A stretch of DNA of 64,000 bases, from positions 62,001 to 126,000 of the forward strand of contig JAWKNL010000007.1 of the NCBI GenBank assembly GCA_041391725.1, written 5' to 3'. The position numbers were made by a program, and so were the translations under genes. Shown here piece after piece: positions 36,029 through 45,175 of this stretch. Within the stretch, counting starts at the first letter, position 1. Every line of letters begins with the position of its first letter. This DNA comes from JAGQVA01 sp041391725 (GTDB taxonomy: Bacteria > Bacteroidota > Bacteroidia > J057). The notes under the pieces are model-generated. The model did not search any database. It was not told where the DNA came from and worked only from the letters and a program-made list of their open reading frames with translations.

Positions 36029-36113
36029 GGAGAGGTGCCAGAGTGGTCGAATGGGGCAGTCTCGAAAACTGTTGTACCTTCGGGTACCGAGGGTTCGAAT
36101 CCCTCCCTCTCCG
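36029..36113 (+). tRNA. tRNA-Ser (anticodon CGA)
   Basis: The acceptor arm GGAGAGG (36029-36035) pairs with CCTCTCC (36106-36112), with G as discriminator and no encoded CCA. The anticodon arm is CAGT-CTCGAAA-ACTG, giving anticodon CGA (reads UCG). A long variable arm GTACC-TTCG-GGTAC identifies a class II tRNA, and the T arm is GAGGG-TTCGAAT-CCCTC. The 85-nt length fits tRNA-Ser. Confidence 0.97.
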
Positions 36114-36128
36114 CAAGTAAATCAAAGG

Positions 36129-36157
36129 TTCCCGATCCCCAAGGATCGGGAATTTTT
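36129..36157 (+). terminator. rho-independent terminator after tRNA-Ser
   Basis: TTCCCGATCC (36129-36138) pairs perfectly with GGATCGGGAA (36143-36152) around CCAA and is followed by TTTTT. It ends the folA-smpB-tRNA transcript and, as the A/T flanks are partly symmetric, could serve the converging epimerase gene too. Confidence 0.85.
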
Positions 36158-36180
36158 GTATTCGGAGCTTACTATAAATA

Positions 36181-37122
36181 CTATTCCCCCACCTCAATCT
36201 CGTAGAAAGTGGCAAAAGCCTCTCCCGGTTCAAGCTCAATGGCCCCTTCTTTGTCGGTTATCTGCTGCAAACTTTCCCGCTGTCCGGGTAAACCCATCCA
36301 GGGTTCCAGACAAATAAAATGTGCCTCTTCTTTCATACTTGTCCAAAGGGTGAGATAGGGAAAATTTTCGATATGTAGTTTCAGATAGATGCTCCCGTCA
36401 GGGCGCTGTAAACCTACCCATGATGATTGGGGATTTTTCAAAATGACAGCGCCGCTTTCAAACAGCGTTTTGCTGATCGGAATGCTTTTCTGATGGTCGA
36501 GAAATAAAGCGCTGTCCGGTATCGCATTCGCCAGATAATAACGGTACAGGAATTCTTCTTTTTCAAAAACCAGCGCATAGGCACTTTGAGGAACAGCTTC
36601 TCCGATCGGACAATTAAAACCGGGGTGGCCGCCAATCACAAAAGGCATAGGCCTATTTCCTTCATTTCGAACCTGATAATACACGGCCAGACGATTATGC
36701 CTGATTTTGTAGGATGCGTCCAATACAAAATCAAAGGGATATAACTTCCGGGTTTCTTCATTGGCGCGGAATTCAAAAGCGAGACTATCTTCGCCCTGAA
36801 AAACACATAGCCAGTCATAATTCATGGCAAAACCATGTTGCGGCATATGGTACTGCACCCCGTCATACAGGTAAGCATTTTCATACGATCTGCCGATTAC
36901 GGGAAACAAAATCGGCGACGATTGGGACCAATAATTGGAATCCGCCTGCCAAAGGTATTCTCGCTCTTCATGCACATTCCTGATGCTTCTAAGTTCAGCG
37001 CCGGCAGCACTTACCTGCACACGAATCTGCTCATTTTCAATGGTGAAAAGCGACGGAGAGGTTTTTGTGCATCCGGTGAGGAGGAGGAGTGCAGTGAGGC
37101 CACAGATATTGTTTATGTACAT
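36181..37122 (-). CDS. aldose 1-epimerase-family lipoprotein
   Basis: This 313-residue protein begins with a lipoprotein signal (LLLLTGCTKTS), so it is membrane-anchored outside the cytoplasm. The galactose-mutarotase-like fold shows SAAGAELRSI, SSPILFPVIGRSY, HGFAMNYDW, VIGGHPGFNCP with the probable acid His, and CLEPWMGLPG with the catalytic Glu. It resembles the LacX/YeaD-like branch and may interconvert sugar anomers. It converges with the tRNA transcript. Confidence 0.9.
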   Translation of the reverse strand: MYINNICGLTALLLLTGCTKTSPSLFTIENEQIRVQVSAAGAELRSIRNVHEEREYLWQADSNYWSQSSPILFPVIGRSYENAYLYDGVQYHMPQHGFAMNYDWLCVFQGEDSLAFEFRANEETRKLYPFDFVLDASYKIRHNRLAVYYQVRNEGNRPMPFVIGGHPGFNCPIGEAVPQSAYALVFEKEEFLYRYYLANAIPDSALFLDHQKSIPISKTLFESGAVILKNPQSSWVGLQRPDGSIYLKLHIENFPYLTLWTSMKEEAHFICLEPWMGLPGQRESLQQITDKEGAIELEPGEAFATFYEIEVGE

Positions 37123-37225
37123 AAACTCGCATTTAACAGCATTGATCTTTAATTTATTCTCTATTCAAATACTTTGGAAGTACCTGCATGGATTGTGGTG
37201 ATGAGATCAAAAAGTTCCCAAGTAT

Positions 37226-40225
37226 CTAGGTTTCTTTTGGAATGTCAAACAAATATGAATGTGTTTTTCTCAACTCTTCTTCGATCTCGGAAGGAATATT
37301 TTTGGTTTGGTATAGGGTATAAACTTTTGAGAGTTGTTCTGCTGTTAAGTTTTGTGTTTTATTAAGATTGGCTCCTTCAAAATTGGCTCCTTCAAGATTG
37401 GCTCCATAAAGAATGGCTCTATTAAGATTGGCCCCTTCAAGATTGGCTCCTTCAAGATGGGCCCCTTGAAGATTGGCCCCTTCAAGATTGGCTCTATAAA
37501 GATTGGCTACATTAAGATTGGCTATTTTAAGATAAGCTTCTTCAAGATTGGCTATATAAAGATTGGCTCCATAAAGAATGGCTCTATAAAGATTGGCTCC
37601 ATTAAGATTGGCTCCTACAAGATAGGCTTCTTTAAGATTGGCTCCATAAAGAATGGCTCTATAAAGATTGGCTACATTAAGATTGGCTCCTTCAAGATAG
37701 GCTTCTTTAAGAATGGCTCCTTCAAGATTGGCTCCATTAAGATTGGCTCCATTAAGATTGGCTCCATTAAGATTGGCTCCTTGGAGATTTAAAAAACTTA
37801 AATCCTGATTGGAAAGAAGAAATGGTGCGGGAGGCGGAGGAATTCTTAAATAAAATCCAATCTTTTCCTTTAACTCAGATGTAAGGAGATTCCCACTTGT
37901 ATTTACACATGCCATTACTGACCAGTAACCAAAAAATGTGTTTTGAGCTAATAAGATTGGATTCTCACTACTTGATTCCGAATCATACTTAAACAGAAAA
38001 TCTTTTTTCACCAGTTTGGGAAAAAACTGCTTAAGCCTTTCGGTAAGTTTTTCCTTATCCGTAATTTCATCTTCCTGGATCAATTCTACCAGGTAGTCAA
38101 ATACTTCTTTTGAGAGAGATTTCGGGGATAAAACCGGAAAAACAAGACTTAAGACTTTCAGCCACTCACCGTCTTCATAAAGGAGCTCTCCATTAGATTT
38201 TTCCTCTCCAATTTCTATAAATGTATGCCAGATTTTTTTGGCGACTAAAAATTCCTGTAAAGATTTGTGGAGAAACTCAAGTGCATAATTATCTTTTTCT
38301 TCCCTGATATCTTCTTTTTGAGGGTCCACTTCCTGAAAATAAAAAGAGATCGCCAGACTTTTAAGCGCATCTCCAAGATCAGCGCTTTTCAGTTTTTTCA
38401 TAAACTTGTCTGTTGCTGGCAATTTTTCAAGGTCCGATCTTCTGATATATTCAAAATCACTCTGATAAATGGAAAGCGCAATTTCCTCCATATACCTTTC
38501 GAGATCGCGCTCTTTAAAATTCTCAAAAATATCGAGTTTACCAGATTTTGAATAATCTCTGTTCAACACGTTTTTAATCAGGCTTTGAAACAGATTATTA
38601 TAGATTTTGGTAATAGAAGAATCTGTTGCGATTTCATAGTCAGCTTTGGCAATAAGCTGAAGAATAATGGGTTGATTGGTTAATTCCCGGATATTTTTGA
38701 AGTGGTCATCTTCATGAATTTCTATAAGCTTATCTTTATCCAGTTTGCAGGTATTAAATTTTTTATATCTGTCTATAAACTCGATTTGCTGATCTAAATT
38801 CAACAACCCTAAATGCAAAACCAGAAATTGCTTTTTTCTGAGTTTTTCAATATCCACATAAGCCGTCCGGGAAGTAAGGATAACCTGAAGGTTTGGATAT
38901 TTTCCATCTGTAAAATTTGCCAGATTTCTACATAAATCGTCAATATCGCTATGGGTCAACCCTTCCTTCATAAATAATTCATCCAATCCATCCAGGATTA
39001 AAAGCCCCTGAGAAATCCGGGAAACGGAAATTTCATTTTCTCCAAAATATGGTTTTAGCTCTTTTGCCAAAACCTCAAGCGGGTCAGTGATTAACTCCTT
39101 TGCTTTCAGAATCCCTCTCAATTTGATAAGGAAAACTTCTTTTTCAATATTCTGATTTCCATGAATAATATCATAAACCAGCCGTTTGCAGAAAGAGGTT
39201 TTCCCCTGCCCAGGATGGCCAAGTAAAAGCATTACCTTTGCGTTATCAGAAGCGAGGCCTAATCCATGGTTTCCACATAAAAATGATGATGTGATCTTAT
39301 GAAGATTGTCCTTATAAGGATTGTGAGTTTTGTTCTCTTCCGTCGGCATTAACGGAAAAAGAAATCGGCTTTGAGTTTCCTTGGATTGAAAATAATTCCC
39401 TTGGTCTTTTAGTCTTAGGTCGTTTTCTTCAAAACAATGTTTGTGAATTGTAAAATCAGGTTCAATGTAAATATCTGCCAAAGTCATTTCCTCCCCTTCA
39501 AAAATGGGTTTTAGATATTCCCGGCCTATTTTTTCAGCATATCTCTGGTAGCCCAGGTCCCGCATTAAGTAGCTCAACTTGTAATTGAGGATTTCTTTCC
39601 GGTGTTCATCTTTGATATACAAGTTCCACGGAAGTCCACTGATTTCAACTGAATCACTCATATTACTTAAATCCTCAATGCTAAAACTCCGAAAATGAGT
39701 CTCTACAGCCTCTCTATAAAGAGTTTTAAGAAAAGATTCCGCCGTCTTGAAGGCCTGCTCAATTGTATGCAGTTGGGCTAAAGCCTGATAAAACTGTTGA
39801 GCAAATTCTTTAGCTTTCTTATCACCGACAGGAACCGATGTGGCGATGACCGCTTTTACTCCCGAATCAAGGAGCGTTTGTACCTGACCTTTTGAGTAGC
39901 AGCCATTGAGAAACACCAGCTTTAGGTTTTTTTGTTCCCCAAACAGAGTAGCTAACCCCTTAGCATTGCCCGCTCCACCTTCAAGTTGCAACTGTGTACT
40001 GTTGGCGTGTCCCCCATAATGGAAAATCGCTATCTGATTCTGATGTTCAACAAAAAAATTAAAGATATCCTTTATTTCCGCACTTTCTTCGCGGTGAACC
40101 TTGACAAGTTCTTTTTGTTCGATTTCCGCCAGCGCTCTTTGCAACAGGCGACTCTCTTCCTTGAGCAGGGGGAGGTGCGCATCGGCGTCATTGGCGAAGG
40201 TGAGGAAAATGATAGGATAAATCAT
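37226..40225 (-). CDS. CHAT-NACHT-pentapeptide-repeat protein (NLR-like)
   Basis: This 999-residue protein has three parts. Residues 1-200 form a CHAT caspase-like protease with dyad His73 (HYGGHAN) and Cys109 (FLNGCYSKGQ). Residues about 330-500 form a NACHT NTPase: Walker A LLGHPGQGKTSFCKR near 335, Walker B GLLILDGLDELF near 410, sensor VILTSRTAYVD. A helical region follows to about 790, then residues 810-960 are pentapeptide repeats of the A(N/Y)LxG type. This is the effector-switch-sensor plan of bacterial NLR-like antiphage proteins (bNACHT/Avs type), with repeats in place of LRR or TPR. It stands alone. An antiphage or programmed-death role is inferred from architecture. Confidence 0.93.
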   Translation of the reverse strand: MIYPIIFLTFANDADAHLPLLKEESRLLQRALAEIEQKELVKVHREESAEIKDIFNFFVEHQNQIAIFHYGGHANSTQLQLEGGAGNAKGLATLFGEQKNLKLVFLNGCYSKGQVQTLLDSGVKAVIATSVPVGDKKAKEFAQQFYQALAQLHTIEQAFKTAESFLKTLYREAVETHFRSFSIEDLSNMSDSVEISGLPWNLYIKDEHRKEILNYKLSYLMRDLGYQRYAEKIGREYLKPIFEGEEMTLADIYIEPDFTIHKHCFEENDLRLKDQGNYFQSKETQSRFLFPLMPTEENKTHNPYKDNLHKITSSFLCGNHGLGLASDNAKVMLLLGHPGQGKTSFCKRLVYDIIHGNQNIEKEVFLIKLRGILKAKELITDPLEVLAKELKPYFGENEISVSRISQGLLILDGLDELFMKEGLTHSDIDDLCRNLANFTDGKYPNLQVILTSRTAYVDIEKLRKKQFLVLHLGLLNLDQQIEFIDRYKKFNTCKLDKDKLIEIHEDDHFKNIRELTNQPIILQLIAKADYEIATDSSITKIYNNLFQSLIKNVLNRDYSKSGKLDIFENFKERDLERYMEEIALSIYQSDFEYIRRSDLEKLPATDKFMKKLKSADLGDALKSLAISFYFQEVDPQKEDIREEKDNYALEFLHKSLQEFLVAKKIWHTFIEIGEEKSNGELLYEDGEWLKVLSLVFPVLSPKSLSKEVFDYLVELIQEDEITDKEKLTERLKQFFPKLVKKDFLFKYDSESSSENPILLAQNTFFGYWSVMACVNTSGNLLTSELKEKIGFYLRIPPPPAPFLLSNQDLSFLNLQGANLNGANLNGANLNGANLEGAILKEAYLEGANLNVANLYRAILYGANLKEAYLVGANLNGANLYRAILYGANLYIANLEEAYLKIANLNVANLYRANLEGANLQGAHLEGANLEGANLNRAILYGANLEGANFEGANLNKTQNLTAEQLSKVYTLYQTKNIPSEIEEELRKTHSYLFDIPKET
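37340..37795 (-). repeat. 15-bp periodic coding repeat (pentapeptide array)
   Basis: About 30 consecutive 15-nt units of the form AAGATTGGCTCCTTC (forward strand) encode pentapeptides such as GANLN, GANLE and RAILY. Neighbouring units are nearly identical at the DNA level, so slippage and unequal crossing-over can change the number of coils in the right-handed beta helix. This could be a rapidly evolving sensor surface. Confidence 0.9.
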
Positions 40226-40686
40226 AAGTACAAAATGAGATTACCGGGATTTTTGTAAATAACGGCCAAAGGCATTTTTAACACAAACGATGGACGATTC
40301 AATCATCGATTTTAACGAAAAAACTCAGCAACCTCTATTCACCCCTCTCGCTCCACTACAAAACGCCGAAGGAGTTTGATCTGCTCAAACTGCTGCATAC
40401 AAAAAATCACGTCTTCTTCCCGCATGCCACGATTTTTAGGCAAATCATCCGGTTAAGATTATTTCCCTAGCGGATAAAGACTGGCATCCAGTCCGTGTCG
40501 TGACACTGATTAGCCAGTCCGCAGTTGACCAGGCTGATTTTGCCACCTGCCGGGCGATCATGTCGTGGATGAGCTCGTATTTCATGGGTTCTTTTTATTC
40601 CCTCAATATTCCTTTAATTAAGCCAAATTTTCGGAAGAATAGAAATACTGAAACCCATGGGAGGAAACAATTTACAACTAGTCTGG
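40226..40686. other. intergenic stretch with possible gene remnants
   Basis: No intact gene is seen in 461 nt. On the plus strand, 40330-40470 reads as SLHYKTPKEFDLLKLL and HVFFPHATIFRQI before a stop, and 40475-40640 continues in another frame as ISLADKDWHPVRVVT. These have coding-like composition and may be scraps of a decayed gene that I cannot name. Confidence 0.3.
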
Positions 40687-41283
40687 CTAACGAAACGCCA
40701 CTGACCAAATGCCGCGCAAATCTCCTTCTGCATAACCGGTTGCTTCATCGGAACGATACAGATCTTTTATGAATGCATATTTTTCCAGCGAAATGTCCTT
40801 TTCTATGTCTCCATGACATTTCAGACAGGGAGCCGCAAGGATGATCGGTGCAAAAAACCGGGTTTCACTCTCAGAAACCGCAACAACCATAGGTGTCAAT
40901 GGCTCGCCTTGTGTTTTTTTCTGCAGATAGGTGTTGATGATTTCATTTTCCATACTATCGGCCACGTTTTGGGGATTTCTCACCTTCAGGGAAGTTCTTT
41001 TAATAAAAACTTTATATACCTCAGCAAGGCTGTCTGTAAGCGGATAGGCTCTTGCATTGCAATACGGTACGGCTTCCTCTACCCCACCCGACTGCATCGC
41101 CACACTCAGCTCGCCCGATAGTTTAGAAAACACTGCGCCAACTATGGTCTTTCCCTGAGCCATATACACACTGTCGGGAAGTCGTTCGGTTACCTGACTG
41201 CTGTGGTGAGAAGGAGAAGTGCAGGACGAAAATTGTATTTGCCCCAGCAATAAAATGAGAAGTATTGTCAGTAAATTTTTCAT
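40687..41283 (-). CDS. DUF3365 haem-motif lipoprotein, copy 1
   Basis: I take the ATG giving MKNLLTILLILLLGQIQFSSC, a lipoprotein signal, for 198 residues. The DUF3365 (Tll0287-like) fold is marked by QGKTIVGAVFSKLSGEL, VEEAVPYCNARAYP, the CxxCH haem-binding motif APCLKCHGD, and EATGYAEGDLRGIWSV. Such proteins bind a c-type haem and may sense redox state or small molecules. The paralogue at 42974 lies on the other side of the enolase-family gene. Confidence 0.88.
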   Translation of the reverse strand: MKNLLTILLILLLGQIQFSSCTSPSHHSSQVTERLPDSVYMAQGKTIVGAVFSKLSGELSVAMQSGGVEEAVPYCNARAYPLTDSLAEVYKVFIKRTSLKVRNPQNVADSMENEIINTYLQKKTQGEPLTPMVVAVSESETRFFAPIILAAPCLKCHGDIEKDISLEKYAFIKDLYRSDEATGYAEGDLRGIWSVAFR

Positions 41284-41374
41284 AACTACTTTATTCATTC
41301 TCCAAATCTAAAGAAACCTGTAGCCTGAAGATATGCGATTTCTCAGGCTACAGGATGATTTATCCAAATAAGGC

Positions 41375-42890
41375 TTAACTCCACAACCGGTCATGGGAGC
41401 GTTTGGCATCCCAGTCAGGTGTCGGGGCAAAATAGCTCTTATCCTCCTCGTGAATATGTTTTTGAGTTCTTCTTCGTTGAGTTCGACCCCGAGTCCGGGA
41501 GCATCAGAAGGCACGTTGGCAAATCCTTTGGTGTACAGGGGCTGCTCGCCGACCATTTTGACAAGTTTGGGCCACCAGGGATTGTCCACACACTGCGTGG
41601 GCATTTCGAGTGCGAGGAAGTTTTGCGTCGCTGCTGCGCAATGTACATTCGCCATAAAAGAAACTGGCGTTCCGGCAAAGTGCATTTTCATCGCAATGTC
41701 GGTCTCCTCTGCATAATCGCCGATTCTTTTGGTCTCCAGAATACCTCCGGAAGTTCCCATATCCGGATGCACAATATCTACTGCATGCACATCGCAAAGT
41801 TTGCGGAAGGCTTCTTTTCCAAATATATCTTCGCCTGTAATGGTTGGCGAATTGATCGAATCGGTGATCATTTTTAACTGGTCGATACTGTCCCAGGGAA
41901 CAAAGTCTTCCAGCGAAGCCAGTCGGAACTTTTCAAGTGCATTGGCGACACGTATACAATTGTTGACATCAAAATGACCGAAGTGATCCGCGGAAAGGGG
42001 AATATCATACCCCACAACATTGCGGATCGTCTCCACATAATTGAAAGCAAATCCAGTCCTTTATCCGTAACCTGAATTCCGGTAAAGGCATGCCGGGTAT
42101 TTTGATAAGACAGGTAGTCATCGGCATTGTTGTCTTTAAAACCCGGAATAAAAGGGGTATTGACCGTCGTTCCCGGCACATCGCTGTAAACGCCAATACC
42201 CGGGTGCATTTTCAGCCAGGTAAACCCCTGATCTTCCATGCGCACTTTGCAATCTGCCTTAAATTTTTCCACGTCCATATTCCGGGAACTGTGAGCGGGA
42301 ACATAAGCATAAAGGCGTACTTTATTTCTGTATTTTCCTCCGAGCAGTTGCCATACAGGCACGCCATAGGCTTTTCCAACCAGATCCCATAGCGCCATTT
42401 CAACGCCACTTACACCGCCAGCCTTTCTACCATGTCCGCCAAATGGTTTGATAATTTTGAAGAGCATCTCTACGTTGCAGGGGTTCATGCCGAGGATGCG
42501 GCTTTTCAGGAAAAGCCCGTAGCGTGGATCTGCCCCGTCGCGCAGTTCTCCCAGTCCATAAATTCCCTGGTTGGTGTCGATGCGGATGAGAACATTTCGC
42601 GCATTGGTGAAGGAAGTGCCATTGGAAACGGTAACATACCGCATGTCGGTGATCTTTAGGTCCGACGGATTGGAAAGCCGGTTGACTTTGCTGGTTGCCT
42701 GGGCGAGGGTATCGCCTATTGACATTCCCATCAGGCTGGTAATAGCCATACCGCCCAATGCAGTTTTCTTCAGAAAATTTCGCCGGGAGTCGCTGGTAGC
42801 GGGATTTTCAATCTCCCGCTGGATGGCGAGGGCTTCTTCCCGTTCTGCATTTTTGTGGTTAGCAATGATTTGATTCAGGATGGTTTTCAT
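41375..42890 (-). CDS. Tat-exported enolase-superfamily (mandelate racemase-like) protein, two frameshifts
   Basis: The N-terminus carries a twin-arginine signal (SRRNFLKKTALGGM). The MR/MLE N-terminal domain includes GIYGLGELRDG and SGVEMALWDLVGKAYGVP; barrel Lys is in WLKMHPG; C-terminal metal ligands are in ADHFGHFD, TGEDIFGKEAF and VDIVHPDMGTSGG. Restoring one T in TTT (forward 42049-42051) reads through GLDFAFNYVETIRN. Restoring one A in the A5 run (forward 41459-41463) gives KKHIHEEDKSYFAPTPDWD and the end RSHDRLWS. The 1516-nt span plus 2 is divisible by 3, giving 505 residues. The probable reaction is sugar-acid dehydration or epimerisation. Sequencing error or recent decay are both possible. 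Confidence 0.85.
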
Positions 42891-42973
42891 AAAGGAATAA
42901 TTAAGGTAAAGGAATAGACTTGAAGTAAATCTATCCTAATTATACCATAATTTTCCTATTCATCCCTTCCCCA

Positions 42974-43564
42974 TCACTCAAACCGTATCGACCACACGCC
43001 TCTCAGCTCGCCTTCTGCAAAGCCTGTGGCTTTGTCATCGGGGTAGATGTTTTGTATGAGGGCGTATTTTTCCGGAGAAATGTCATGATCAATGTCTCCG
43101 TGGCATTTCAGACAGGGTGCTGCCAGAAGAATCGGGGCGAGGAACCGAACAGCGCCTTCTTTTTCTCTCACCACTACCGGCGTGGGTTTTTCTCCTCCAG
43201 CCATCTTTTCTGCATACATCGCAATGGTTGCAGCTTCGAGGCTGTCGGCAGCATTCTGCGGATTGCGGGGTTTGTGTGATGCCCGTCGAATATAAGCCGA
43301 ATACACCGCCGACAGACTGTCTGTCAGTGGATAAGCATGAAGGTGGCAATAGGGAACGGCCTTCTCTACCCCACCCGACTGCATGGCTGCGGAGAGTTCG
43401 CCCGATAGTTTGGAAAACACTGCGCCTGCAATGGTTTTTCCCTGCGCGATATACACGCTGTCGGCAACCTCCTGCTGTTTTTCGGAAGTTGCAGGAGAAG
43501 TACAGGCAGGAAGGAATAATGCTGTTAAGGCACCGGACATGAGGAATAAAAACCAGTTTTTCAT
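42974..43564 (-). CDS. DUF3365 haem-motif lipoprotein, copy 2
   Basis: This 196-residue paralogue of the 40687 gene has lipobox FLPAC, QGKTIAGAVFSKLSGELSAAMQSGGVEKAVPYC, the haem motif APCLKCHGDIDHD, and DKATGFAEGELRGVWSI. The two copies differ mainly in the signal peptide and the segment around residue 100. It lies immediately upstream of the enolase-family gene on the same strand. Confidence 0.88.
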   Translation of the reverse strand: MKNWFLFLMSGALTALFLPACTSPATSEKQQEVADSVYIAQGKTIAGAVFSKLSGELSAAMQSGGVEKAVPYCHLHAYPLTDSLSAVYSAYIRRASHKPRNPQNAADSLEAATIAMYAEKMAGGEKPTPVVVREKEGAVRFLAPILLAAPCLKCHGDIDHDISPEKYALIQNIYPDDKATGFAEGELRGVWSIRFE

Positions 43565-43680
43565 TTCAGTTGTTTTTGGAAAACAAACATAAAAAACCCT
43601 GCAACCGGAGAATATGAGAAATCTCAGATGGCAGGGTGATTCATCCTACTTTACCACCAGAAGTGGCAGCGATGTACGGG

Positions 43681-44082
43681 TCAGGAATTGCTTTTGATGC
43701 CACAGACCACGACCTGAGCCATACGCTCATATACGGGGTTGTCAGCATCACCATTTCCACAGGCGCTGACATACACCATGTCGCCGCTAAAGTCGTAGTG
43801 GAAAGTAATTTCGACCTTGTCTCCTACTTCATAAGAACCTTCCAGCTTGAAACTGGCAGGAAAAACATCCTGATAGCGGTTGCCTGTTTCATTGATCAGT
43901 ACCAGATAGAGAAATGACTGGCTGGAATTATGTCCGGCCTCGCGAAACTCTACCACAGCCTGTGAATGCAAATTGCAGGTTTCCACTTTTTCTTCAGCCA
44001 CGGGCGGCTGAACCAGCTCTCTCTGGGTGCAACCCCAGGATAATCCAATAATCAGAAGCGTTACGGGAAGCAGTACTTTCAT
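43681..44082 (-). CDS. hypothetical lipoprotein
   Basis: This 133-residue protein has the signal MKVLLPVTLLIIGLSWGC and a beta-rich body with Cys at CNLHSQAVV, VSACGNGD and QVVVCGIKS near the C-terminus. The pattern YLVLINETGNRYQDVFPAS suggests a small Ig-like or beta-sandwich fold. I do not recognise a family. It lies between the haem lipoprotein and the Mla operon on the same strand. Confidence 0.72.
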   Translation of the reverse strand: MKVLLPVTLLIIGLSWGCTQRELVQPPVAEEKVETCNLHSQAVVEFREAGHNSSQSFLYLVLINETGNRYQDVFPASFKLEGSYEVGDKVEITFHYDFSGDMVYVSACGNGDADNPVYERMAQVVVCGIKSNS

Positions 44083-44176
44083 AAGTAAGGAGTTAGTTTG
44101 TTCTCTCCCAACTTAGAAAATAACTCCCTGATTTGCAAGTGGTTTTAAATTATTGTTCCAACACGCACCGTCCATT

Positions 44177-45163
44177 CTATTCCGGCTTGTTTTTCTTAAA
44201 TATCCGCTTGCGCATCAAAAAGCTTTCCCGTGCAGCCTCAAGGGTTTTGTCGAGTTCATCCGAGCTGTTTTTCAGGTTCATCATGCTCTCCTGAAGGTTG
44301 TTGGCAAATACTGAATCTTTGAGCATCATGCCCATCGGTGCATTCGGGTCGTCGAGACCGGCCATAATGACCTGAAGGTCTTTGGTGAGCTTGTTGAGTT
44401 GTTCGGCGGTTTTGGCAGCCTCGTCAGCAGTTTTGCTGACGTCTATCAGCGCGCGGTCCACGCGGCCCTCATACGACGAATCGTTGAGGATGGCGCCAAC
44501 CATGCCTTCGCCCGCATTGACGCGGCCCACAAGCTGTGTGAGGCCCTGTGTGGCTTTGGCGGTATTGCGGCTGGCCGCAGTGGCTGAGGCAATGGTCGCT
44601 TTGAGGTCGCCGTACATGACCGAATCCTGAAGGATGCCGCCCAGCGATCCTTTACCCCCCTGTATATCGGCAAAAATAGTCTTCAGATCTGAGGTAATCG
44701 CCGCCAGGTTGTCGTTGGTAACCTGGAAGGTCGCCATGAGTTCGTCGGTATTGATGCCGCCCTGCGAGGCGTCGATCATATCGCCGTCTTCGACGGCGGC
44801 AGCTTCTTCCGTGCCTCCGGAGATGATTACAATTTTATTGCCCAGCAGCCCGTCAGATCCGATCTTGGCCGATGCGTCTTTTTTGATAAACGATTGCAAG
44901 GTTCTGCCCACTTTCAGCTCCAGCAATACAGACTGGGTGCTTTCGATCACCACATCCTTGACAATACCTATTTTCACGCCCGAAAACCAGACATTGCTAC
45001 CTTTCTGAAGCCCCTGGACATTGGATACCCTTACCTGAAGGCGGAATGTGCGTTCGAATACATTCTGTTGCCTGCCAACGAGGGCAAGAACAGTGATAAA
45101 CAAAATCAGACCGACGAGCACAAAACTGCCCAGCTTCGCCTGTTTGATGGTTTCCTGATTCAT
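44177..45163 (-). CDS. mlaD: MlaD-family (MCE) lipid transport protein
   Basis: This 328-residue protein has one N-terminal membrane helix (FVLVGLILFITVLALVG) and an MCE domain with RLQVRVSNVQGLQKGSNVWFSGV and GIVKDVVIES, SDGLLGNKIVIISGG. A long helical tail follows (about 140-328), rich in TAATAS/KTADEAAKTAEQ heptads. MCE proteins form hexameric rings that shuttle phospholipids between membranes. It follows the ATPase gene by 12 nt. The soluble carrier (MlaC) and MlaB are not nearby, as is usual outside Proteobacteria. Confidence 0.92.
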   Translation of the reverse strand: MNQETIKQAKLGSFVLVGLILFITVLALVGRQQNVFERTFRLQVRVSNVQGLQKGSNVWFSGVKIGIVKDVVIESTQSVLLELKVGRTLQSFIKKDASAKIGSDGLLGNKIVIISGGTEEAAAVEDGDMIDASQGGINTDELMATFQVTNDNLAAITSDLKTIFADIQGGKGSLGGILQDSVMYGDLKATIASATAASRNTAKATQGLTQLVGRVNAGEGMVGAILNDSSYEGRVDRALIDVSKTADEAAKTAEQLNKLTKDLQVIMAGLDDPNAPMGMMLKDSVFANNLQESMMNLKNSSDELDKTLEAARESFLMRKRIFKKNKPE

Positions 45164-45175
45164 ATTTCTCTTTTT

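Noticed and set aside
37352..37792. Plus-strand frame of repeated KIGSFKIGS units
   Set aside because: It is the reverse reading of the pentapeptide-repeat coding region; the periodicity belongs to the NACHT gene.
37340..37795. Possible CRISPR or non-coding tandem array
   Set aside because: Units are 15 nt without spacers and stay in frame with an open reading frame of pentapeptide type.
41375..42890. Programmed ribosomal frameshifting in the enolase-family gene
   Set aside because: Two separate shifts at ordinary short homopolymers without slippery heptamers, in an assembly with similar lesions elsewhere, make error or decay more likely.
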